A DNA stretch of 64,000 bases from the NCBI RefSeq assembly GCF_021130785.1, contig NC_060215.1, positions 118,258,501-118,322,500 on the forward strand, given 5' to 3'. Both the position numbers and the translations under genes were made by a program. This stretch comes from Homalodisca vitripennis. Taxonomy: Eukaryota > Arthropoda > Insecta > Hemiptera > Cicadellidae. The notes under the pieces are model-generated. The model saw only the letters and a program-made list of their open reading frames with translations, made no database searches and was not told the DNA's origin. This document shows positions 55,410 to 64,000 of the stretch, piece by piece. Every line of letters begins with the position of its first letter. Positions within the stretch are counted from its first letter, which is position 1.

Positions 55410-56975
55410 ATGTATTAGTGAGACCGCTCTCTTCCATGGTTCTGTTTCCTGTGGGGGAGGTGGAGATGGCCGTCGTCTTGAGAGACCTCAAGCCGAAGAA
55501 TTACAACGATATCAACAGAATGTTAATGTGGATGATCAAGCGTTGCTTCAAGCACATCTTGGCACCCCATACTAAATTGATAAATCTGTCCTTCGCCCAA
55601 GGCGTTTTCCCTTCAGATTTGGAGACAGCAAGAGTAATTCCGATCTTTAAAAAGGATGATCCTTGCGTCGCATGTAATTATCGTTCTGTTTCCATTCTTC
55701 CAGGCATGAGCAAAATTTTCGAAAAGGTTCTCATTAGAAGACTTGAAGGTTTTCTTGAAGTGGTGTCCGAGGTCAGCCGCATAAATGGCATTCGTCATAC
55801 TTCAGTCGCAGAGAGCAGTGTGTGCAGATCGCGAACACCCTGTCAGGCAAAGTAAAAATGCAGTACGGTGTTCCCCAGGGTTCAATTTTGGGGCCCATAT
55901 TTTTCTCATTTACGTCAACAGATTGAATTCATCAATTCACAACGGAGAGGTGATTCAATATGTGGACGATACGACTCTCTGTATCAGATGAAGTACGAAA
56001 CAATATCTTGAGATCAAAGCCTTTATTGAACTAAACGCATGCATCGAACACTTTATAAGATCAATCTGAAAACTAACTATGGGAAAACTAACGTAATAAA
56101 ATTTTGCCTCCGTCAACAAGAAGACGAATACAGACCAATTGTGATGTCGGATGAAGCAATCCTAAATGAAGCCCAATCCACCTGGAGCGATCACATTGAC
56201 AGAGTTTGCTCAAAGGTTGCCTCAGGCATTTATGTCTTACGCAATCTACCAAAATTCTGCTTGTTGAATGTACTGAAAACAGCCTACTTTGGTATAGTAC
56301 ATCCACATTTGACCTACGGTTTGAGACTATGGGGCAGCTGTTCTAAATACAAATTTGACAGAGTATTTGGAACACAAAAGAAAGCTATTAGAATAAGTTC
56401 GAAATTAAAACCCAGAGAGTCGTGTAAAACTGCCTTCAGGGAGCTTGGATTTTTAACCTTACCGAGCCTCAATATTCTCGACGCCACCCTGTACTGTCGA
56501 TTCAAATGTGAACTGGTTCAGGGCAGGCACGTCCATCAGTCCGAGGCCAGAGGCAGGAACAACTTCAGAACTGAACAGCATAGAACGACTATGTTCGAAC
56601 ACTTGCCATCTGAAATGGATGTCAAGTTACGCAATAAGCTCCCTGGAGATCTCAAACGAATTAATGAACCCAAACAATTCAAATCTCGATTAAGACGCTT
56701 TTTGTTGTCAAAGGCATTTTACTCCGTTGATGAGTTTACAATGGGCCGCTGGGATGAAAATTAGCATGTTGTTATTATTATTCTATTTATCCTTTTCTGA
56801 TATCAAAAACATGCAAAATACAATAAATTGTTAAGTTCACACTTTAATATGTGCAATTGACTGTGCCTATGATAAGATTGGTTTAGTTTACAGATGTTTT
56901 AATCAATATGTTGAAATTACGCTTGCAATGCAATTTTGTGAATTGTTTTACTGCAAGGGAGAATTATTATTATTA
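55410..56975 (+). mobile_element. Second copy of a related LINE, 5'-truncated
   Basis: It carries ORF2 from the RT finger region to the stop at 56764 and a 3' UTR ending at a short (TTA)n near 56965. Its C-terminal domain has the same arrangement as the LINE at 46638-52411 (RESCK/RESCR, EQHRTTMFEHLPSEM/SQHRLQLHGHLPSQM), so the two are relatives with different tails. Confidence 0.8.
55418..56764 (+). pseudogene. LINE reverse transcriptase and C-terminal domain
   Basis: The first frame (55418-55855) reads VEMAVVLRDLKPKNYNDINR, INLSFAQGVFPSDLETARVI and CNYRSVSILPGMSKIFEKVL. After a deletion it reads QYGVPQGSILGPIF (55859), VIQYVDDTTLCIR (YVDD in place of YADD), then the long 241-codon frame 56039-56764 with NLKTNYGKTNVIKF, KTAYFGIVHPHLTYGLRLWG, FGTQKKAIRISSKLKPRESC and a C-terminus close to the stop. 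Motif A is lost. In active elements this is the polymerase for target-primed reverse transcription. The last frame is intact to its stop, so this copy is younger than the one at 50794. Confidence 0.85.
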
Positions 56976-57990
56976 TTCATTGTTAGAAATGTTTCATAGA
57001 CTGGGAAATAAGAAATTTAATATTCGACCTGACTAACCCTTCCAGGTTCAACACTTAATGAATGCACCTCATGATTTTATTGGACGTAAAGAATTCCCTT
57101 CCATGCGTCCTTTTTCTCGTAATAATCTTTCTTAACATCAACAAACTTACAATAGTTGCTTTTACTCTGGTTGCAAATTTATATAATGGACCATCAGATT
57201 CTTGCATGCAAAATGACGGTTTCTAGGAACATTTCAAGAAATACATCAGTAGCCAAAGTCAGTTTACTTATCCACACTGCCAGTATATTACACTTTATTA
57301 TGGACAGAGATGGTGCAAACGACTGTGATTATTTGACATACATACGTGGAGATGGTCAGTAGCCTGAAAATGGTGTGTCCTACTCCCGAGGTGTCCTTAA
57401 GACCAAATGAAGAAGTAATACGTGTCAGGAACACTTTTAAAAACTATGTTCCGTTAAAAAAACTTGGTTTCATTCGTCAAGTATTAGGTTTAAAAAGGTT
57501 TATGATTTTTAATTAGAATTATTTGGATTTGAAACAACAACATTCATACAAAAAATCAACTAAAATAATTACATTCCCACTTATATGTTGCTTTACAAAT
57601 GTAGAGAACAAATGTAGGTTTAACCTACAAGGTAATTCAGGGATTTGTGGATGATAAAATATAATGTAACTTAACCTAGACGAACCTTTAATGTATCATT
57701 CAGGTTATATTACTTTTGTAGAAAGGTATTTCCTCCCAAAGATGCAATAAATATGCAGAAATTTTATCCATACACTTATTTATTAATACTGAGCATATTT
57801 GTATTTTTTCTTAAATTAGGTATCTGATAAGTTAATCGATGCTCCGACCTTATTCCACAGTTTCTTGGTGATTACAGTGTTCTTAAAGTGAGTGTGACAA
57901 TTTTGACGGTTTTGACTGAACTGAAGTTCAGAAATGAAAACTTCATATTGAGCATCCAACAACATTTGGGCCCAACACGGTTGACAGCAA
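56976..57990. other. No recognisable feature
   Basis: AT-rich interval with only short frames lacking domains. Confidence 0.5.
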
Positions 57991-58270
57991 TGACAGAATG
58001 AACTGAGCGGCAGGAAAAAATGTAACGACTCTAGATGGCGGCGGACGGGGGTCGCGGAGTGGTGTCACCATGTCACTCACTCCTGTCGTGGCCAGTGTTC
58101 TCTGTATACACAATACAAACATTAAACTCAGCGTCAACACTCAGCCGTTCTACCGCTCATCGCCCGCCGCTTACTGCTCGTGTCGTGGCTGCGGCCTAAT
58201 GAGTGGCTTATTTAAACCGGGTACTACACTGGTCAGTAACGAGCCACCCTAGAGGCTGCACCACCACTAC
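57991..58270. other. CpG-rich block, possible promoter or first exon
   Basis: Contains GATGGCGGCGGACGGGGGTC and CATCGCCCGCCGCTTACTGC within AT-rich DNA. A minus-strand frame (57943-58140) has a hydrophobic start (LTLSLMFVLCI) but no ATG at its head. A TTTAAATA box lies at about 58209 on either strand. I cannot tell whether this is a host promoter or transposon sequence. Confidence 0.35.
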
Positions 58271-59399
58271 CAGGAGTTTAAGGCTATGATAGAAACAAAC
58301 ACAGAAGAGAATTTCATATTCAAATAAATCTATAAAATCGAACGTGTATTAAAATTTCAAAACAAAACTTAACAAATTTTGCGTACAAATTACGTCTGAT
58401 CCCCACTTATGATTTCTTTATAATTCACGTGGCAAATAAAAAAGATGAATTACTCTCATTGATTGAGCTCAATCGGAGATGTTTGTTGTAATTGAGAGCG
58501 GTTTTAACAAAATCATATAATTCAAAGTTTAAAAACACATAAGTTTTTTAATATTATGAAACAAAAAGGTCTGTCTGTTGGTTTTGCCTACGTATCTACC
58601 TTCAAAATTGCGGCGTAGCAATCATTCTCAAAACAATCTCTAGCACAAAGAATTTTAAGCAAAATAACCAGTTGGAAAGGACTTCGAAGTGAAAACTAAA
58701 AGCATTGCCGATTTGCTAAGGACATTTGGTATGTTGTCTCGCCTACGAGTGTAAGTATGATTATTGAATCGGCAATTACCAATTTCTGACTGTTCAGTGT
58801 CTGGGGTGGACATTACAATAGTGACCACTACTGCGAAGGAGCCACGATCATATGTTATGGAAAGACACACAGGGCCCGTAAGCCCTCCTAAAATCTTGTC
58901 TATCTTTACGGAATTCGTTTGTTATTTATAATATGAGGTGCCATGAATGCAAGTGAGCACTCGCTAGTTTCTATCACTAACTGACTAGACTTGACTCAAG
59001 TGAATTCTAGTTTTTTTTCCACTAAAAGACTTTGCATTGGTTTTCATTGAGAAATTTGCTACAATTTAAGGTTTTTAATTCCCTTTCAAATCAATACATA
59101 AAGGATCAAAATCTGTATATTTATATGTTTTAATCTTAAATGGTTAAAAGTGACTTAGTTCATTTTAAATAAATGTCTAAACCGTTTCATTCACTAATAA
59201 TTTCTTTCACATACCCATATTATATAAGACATAAATTATTGTTATGTGCGTTTTAAATGTTTATAAGGCAGCAGTTATAATAAAATAAAGAGGAATAGCT
59301 ATAGGAAAACCAATTTACTGAAAAAGTTTTGTATAACCTAGTCATACACTAAGGTTCAAACAAGAACTAGGTGTAGACTAATTTGACTTTAATGTCCCA
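58271..59399. other. No firmly supported feature
   Basis: Mostly AT-rich. A minus-strand frame at 58655-58870 ends with IPNVLSKSAMLLVFTSKSFP followed by TGYFA, which recalls the end of a CUB domain. Without splice sites or a partner exon this is only a hint. Confidence 0.3.
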
Positions 59400-59870
59400 A
59401 ATCATCATTGTTTTCTTCCATGTCACTGAGCAGTGGTTCATTATCTTCTTTTCAGCTCCCTCACGACTCCACAAGATTCCGGTAAATATACTTGGTAGCT
59501 ATATACTTCCAAAATGATCAAATATCCCGTAACTTAAGTTTACTTATTGGTCTATCGCACTCATAAAACTGCTGAAGCTCAATGTTTTGAAATTATTTCT
59601 TCAACCTGCCTTGGCTGGTTTCACATTTAAATAGGAAAAACCCATGCAGCATCTAGAGTTTCTCTGAAGAGGATTTTGTATGGTTCACATTTTAGATAAC
59701 GTTGCCATAAGTCCTGAGCCGGTTCACATCTTTGTTTTCTTCGTTCTGCCTTATTTTAGTGATACTCTCTTCTAGAAGTTCAGTGCTAAAATATTCCAGT
59801 CACATTACATCTAGCATCGGGAACATACTTAGCACCTTCCCTGTCCACCTTTTAGATAATTCCTAAATCG
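59400..59870 (-). pseudogene. Unrecognised coding relic, one frame with stops
   Basis: One minus-strand frame stays protein-like for about 150 codons despite seven stops: RWTGKVLSMFPMLDVM, YFSTELLEESITKIRQNEEN, then LHGFFLFKCETSQGRLKK, FQNIELQQFYECDRP then ISKLKLRDI, and an acidic end EDNEPLLSDMEENNDDLGH. Composition and the acidic tail suggest an old gene or transposase C-terminus. I do not recognise the family and assign no function. Confidence 0.4.
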
Positions 59871-60710
59871 GAATTATTCGAAAGATATGAGTTGCCTTAG
59901 GTCACAAATTTGTGATCAGTTGCATTTGTGCTGTCAGTGTTTTGAAGGAATTTCAATACGATTGTGCACAATACCCAAACATAACAAACCTATTGATCTG
60001 TTGTAACATTATTTATTCCAAAATTGTTGCAGTGCATGTTTTAATATTAACTCTGTAACAGTTTAAATAATATTATGACTTAAACTTTTAAGGGAATTAT
60101 TTATTTTAAACCATGTCTACGTAAGAAAAATATACCCAATAAAAACATTTTTCAAAACCTTGGAATCGGTAACTGCACAGTTAAAGGCATCACTAAACTC
60201 ATTTTTGTTTCCTGAGAAACTTCTGTAATTTCCAAAGACTCTGCCAGATCTACTGACATCTTACCTCAGTGACAGATTTGTCACTCTTCAGTGACTGCTA
60301 CCATGCCGGCTTGCAAACCTACTTGTACCTTAAAAGACAGAGTTTAAAATGTAAATGGCTATTTCCATGAAGATCTTCCCATGCCACCAAAGAAGAGCGT
60401 AGTAGATTTGAAATTCATCTATGAAAAAAATCAATTCAATTTATATATCAGTATTAACCACAATAACCAAACCAGGGGTCATATTGGTTTTGGGGGTCTT
60501 AAAATTCTATTTTCCACACCATCGAGACGACTACCGCTCCAAATCCGAGGCTACTTAATATTCATAGCGCAACCGTTTGTTAGGTTATAGCTTCGATGCT
60601 CAGAACACTCGGCACTTAAAAAACTAATAACTGCGGGGTCGGTCCTGCGCCGTTCGTGCCGCACCTGCGTTTAACGCGTTATGGTCCCTGCCACCTCGGT
60701 TTTATAATGA
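59871..60710. other. No recognisable gene
   Basis: A short minus-strand frame near 60165-60270 (MSVDLAESLEITEVSQETK) might belong to the relic at 59400-59870 but lies 300 bp away. The + frame at 60381-60590 has no domain. A somewhat GC-richer patch lies at 60525-60700. Confidence 0.4.
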
Positions 60711-60714
60711 TTAA

Positions 60715-62850
60715 CCCTTTAGAGACCAACTTCCGATATTTCAGAAATCGCATATGGTAGCGAATACGGCGAACTTCCGATACATCGGAAGTTTCGTAAT
60801 ACATGTTTTTAATTTATTCAGTGACACATTTCGATTGAATTTTTGCGAAACAAAGTCTAAATAGATAACCAAAGTAACAATATATAATCGTTTTGTAAAT
60901 AGTATTGGACTTTTGATTTGTTTATTCTATGTGTGTATGTATAGATGCAATGTTGCCGTCTGCTTCCTCTACGGTCAGACTACGCGTCAGTCGTTGCTTG
61001 TCGGGAGTAAACAAACAAACAGTTGCTAAGATTTTTTACATAGCGTTATTTACGCTGTGTTTCTTATTTCTGTGTTTTGTTTGATTTTCGTAAACTTTAT
61101 AGACTTCTTAGAAGTGAATTGGAGAAACTGAGGATGAGGTTATTTCCTTAGCGGATGGGTCGTTTGTTTGATGAAGGGTCAGACGGTTCTGATGAAGATA
61201 TATCATGGGAACCTATCGAATCAAATAAACCCTCACAATCAACATATGGTAGGCCTACTAATTTAGTTTCAAGCAGTGATAGTGATGAGAGTGACGTTGA
61301 GACCGACCAAAGTCCTGTTAGAAATTTGCAAGTAGCTAAGCTTAGCAAGGGAGGTAGAGGGAAAACTAAAGGCAGACCTAGGGGTGTAAGGGTTGGCAAT
61401 GGTCATGTTCCAGACATTCCCGTTGAAGAGGATGATGACTGGAATGAAATTGATGAAGGAATTGATATGTCCTATCTACCCCACGATAGTGAACATAAAT
61501 TTATGTACTCTGAACTACCTGGACCAAAGCACTGTCATCCACCAGATTATGGCCTATTTTAATCTAATATTTAGCAGGCCTTGGTTGGAGCTAATTGTAG
61601 AAGATACTAGTATATATGCCCAACAATAGATGAACAAAAATCTTCTTCATATGTCATTGTCAAATATGTTCAGGTCCTGGACAGCTACGACTGTTAATAA
61701 ATTCTGGAATCATGTCTTCCTAGGTGTAGTAATGTTTATAATTAGACTAATAAATAAAGTTAAAATAAAAAGTTATTTGACCACAACTGATTCTCCGGGA
61801 TCTCTTGGATTCTCGAACTGTTCGCTGGCAATCTAACTAAGGCCCAATAAACCTGGTTATAACACTTGTTTTAAGTTTGAGCCAATTATGAATCGTGCGA
61901 ATATTGCATGTTGACACCCCCAATCAATATTTTTCTGTTGACGAGAGCCTGTTTCTTACTAGGAATCATACACAAGTATTACAGTATTTGCCCAATAAAC
62001 ATCATCATAAATGGGGAATATAATTATGGATTAGTTAGTGTGATTCTATCACAAATTACTATTTAGGTTTCACATGCCATATAGAAGCTAGAATCAGCTG
62101 AAGATGAACAAGAAATAAAATAATTTGGGTTAGGTTTTATTGTAACTGTCGGAAAAATGGATTTCACACGTGTTATAATATTTTTTTCCAGTATTTTACT
62201 TATAAAATATTTGTACAAATACGGTATATTTGTTACTGGCAGAATTAGACCATAAATAAACCTGCTACGTCATGGACAAAACATTCTGTTGCTTGTCTTT
62301 AGAGAAAATCAGAGACAAAAAACAACCATTGATGTAGATAAAGTAGAAGAGGAAGACAAATGGAAGACTGGAATTTGAGTAAACCAATGCTGATTAGAAA
62401 ATGCTGCGTATATGGGAGGACTTGACACATCAGGCATGATGTTGTATACATATGTCAACGAACAGTGTTAGGTATTGGAAGAAGATTTTTTTCAATATAA
62501 TAGGAAGAATGGTATTGAATAGTTACTCCTGTACAAATTGAACTGCACTGGGAAACCTTTGTCAAGATATCAGTATACGTTATCTGTCATTGAAGAAGTT
62601 AGCCTACCTTGGATTGTAAGAAAAGCAAATATGGTTCACATTGGACAAGGAGAAAACACTATTCAAAAGCTGAAGGGATTTACAAAATTACAGAAAATAA
62701 GGAAATGTGTTGTGCTGTTTGCTTAAAAAATAGCTTACAAAGTGTTGGCTAGATGGAAAACTAATTGGAACAGCTTGCAAGAAGTGTGAAAGACAATTGC
62801 ATGGAATATGTTATCCATATAATGTGTGCTAAATTAAACGCAAATTTATT
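60715..62850 (+). mobile_element. Second piggyBac-like element, right end not found
   Basis: TTAA at 60711-60714 is followed by CCCTTTAGAGACCAACTTCC, a piggyBac-style terminus. Subterminal sequence repeats AACTTCCGATA (60728 and 60772) and contains the palindrome CTTCCGATACATCGGAAG. The transposase relic follows on the same strand. No GGG-TTAA partner is visible by 63400, so the right end is lost or diverged and the boundary given is approximate. Confidence 0.75.
61155..62830 (+). pseudogene. piggyBac-like transposase relic
   Basis: From ATG 61155 the N-terminus is acidic (SSSDSDESDVETD, EEDDDWNEIDEGID), then SELPGPKHCHPPD. One base shift near 61555 leads to MAYFNLIFSRPWLELIVEDT then SIYAQQ, with a TAG at 61627, and MFRSWTATTVNKFWNHVFLG. 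These match the start of the DDE_Tnp_1_7 core (P..YF..+F...L...IV.ET..YA). The middle, with the catalytic aspartates, is not recognisable. The C-terminal part reappears at about 62395-62720: AAYMGGLDTSGMMLYTYVNE, then LLYKLN, GKPLSRYQYTLSVIEEV and a Cys-poor remnant of the zinc finger. Stops and deletions make it inactive. Confidence 0.82.
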
Positions 62851-64000
62851 TTTTATTTTGGAAACAAATTGTTTTTTGTCAGTGTACTGAAATAAGAGTA
62901 GGACTATCTGGAAAAAATTTGGTTTAGTTCACATGAGTCATAAAATGTTCACCTGGTTTAGTTCTCATAACCCGTTGACCAGCTAACCGATGGTAGGCTA
63001 CACTACTGAGTCTCTGTAGTGAATATTCAAGATATAAACAATAATCAAAACTTTGTAATATGTGTTCTGGTTGTAATTTTATAGAATATATTGTCTGCAG
63101 TGTGAACTCTCTATATATTGCATTATTAAAACATTTGTTATTTACATGGTAACACCTTCTAATAGCCTACTGGTAATGTCACACTTTCATTTGTATAGAC
63201 ATTGATACTGTTTGGTAAGTCTATTTATGACGTATTGCTTTTACAAACTAAACATAATTTGTGTTTTATGTACTATGTTAACATTTAAAAATAGACTGTG
63301 GTATTACCTGAATGTTTAGAGAGAAAATATCCATTCATTGTTGGAAAACGCGATATTTAGGATTTTGTAAAAAATGTATATATAAATATATAATATTCCT
63401 AACTGTGAATTTTCTTAAAGGTCGTACATTTTGCAGTTGTATACAGACATACTCATTGTTAGAATATATATGGCTTTATGACTCAATTTTTTTAATCCTG
63501 TCCAGGAGTGGTTTGAAACTATTTTTGAACAAAAATTTCAAATGCACAATACTTATTATAATTATTACAAATTCATACTATTAGGTTTTTTGCAAGTAAA
63601 TGGCATATATTTTGGTGGCCCATTTTATAATACACAATATAAAAATAGGTAAAGGATATGATTTGTAGTTACTAAATTATAACTATTTCCCAGAATCTCT
63701 GCAAATCCTATAAAACAGCCCGGGATTTCTGATTTACTTCTAGTAATATATACTGATCTCCTTAACCTTCTTAACTTTGGATAATGTGTGGGACAAGTTG
63801 CTCAGTAGAATCCTACTCATATGTGGCTGTGATGGACTTAAATGACGTAATAACATTTGAAGGTAATTTAATTGTATTGTACAAGCAACTCAACAGATGA
63901 CGTAATCAAACTGGAGGTTTTCACTGAAGTACCGAATATTCAGTACTACAATAATTTCTACATACAGATTCTCGAATAGTCAACAATTTGACATACATAC
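62851..64000. other. No recognisable feature to the window end
   Basis: AT-rich, with one short frame at 63312-63584 that has no domain. Confidence 0.5.

Overview
The window is animal nuclear DNA, almost certainly from an insect. It is AT-rich, has no operons, and is dense with microsatellites, satellite arrays and degraded transposons. The best evidence for an insect is a split gene whose exons join into a seven-transmembrane chemoreceptor of the insect gustatory receptor (GR) family, which is found in arthropods and some other invertebrates. A hemipteran is plausible, but the sequence alone does not prove it.

The one convincing host gene is this GR on the + strand, with five exons at 14773-15407, 25101-25382, 34823-34891, 35504-35593 and 36836-36883. 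All introns have GT-AG borders. The reading frame runs through to a 373-residue protein if two single-base insertions are allowed for, one near 14999-15039 and one in the GGGG run at 25377-25380. They are either sequencing indels or the lesions of a young pseudogene. The two long introns (9.7 and 9.4 kb) are filled with repeats.

Left part (1-14772): a hAT transposon relic with terminal inverted repeats (TIRs), an 8-bp target duplication (TSD) and a broken ZBED5/SCAND3-like transposase (1422-3910); a Tigger/pogo deletion derivative with TA target sites (5737-6472); a short GC-rich tandem repeat; and a 119-bp satellite array (12205-13735) ending about 1 kb upstream of the GR.

GR introns (15408-36835): a 112-bp satellite array split by a LINE retrotransposon that duplicated 8 bp of the satellite; two more tandem repeats; a 545-bp direct duplication carrying a piggyBac end; a piggyBac remnant; a pogo/Tigger transposase relic; and a 566-bp element with 192-bp TIRs sitting exactly inside a TA microsatellite.

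Right part (36884-64000): diverged repeats; a short hAT derivative; an 855-bp near-perfect inverted repeat made of reverse-transcriptase sequence; a CR1/Jockey-like LINE whose 5' half is separated from its 3' half by a nested Mutator-domain (probably Kolobok) transposon; a second copy of a related LINE; a fragment resembling a capsid protein of virus-like elements; an unrecognised coding relic; and a second piggyBac relic. No rRNA, tRNA, CRISPR array or bacterial gene was seen. Most coding sequence here is dead transposon; the interest lies in the split GR and in the nested and inverted structures.
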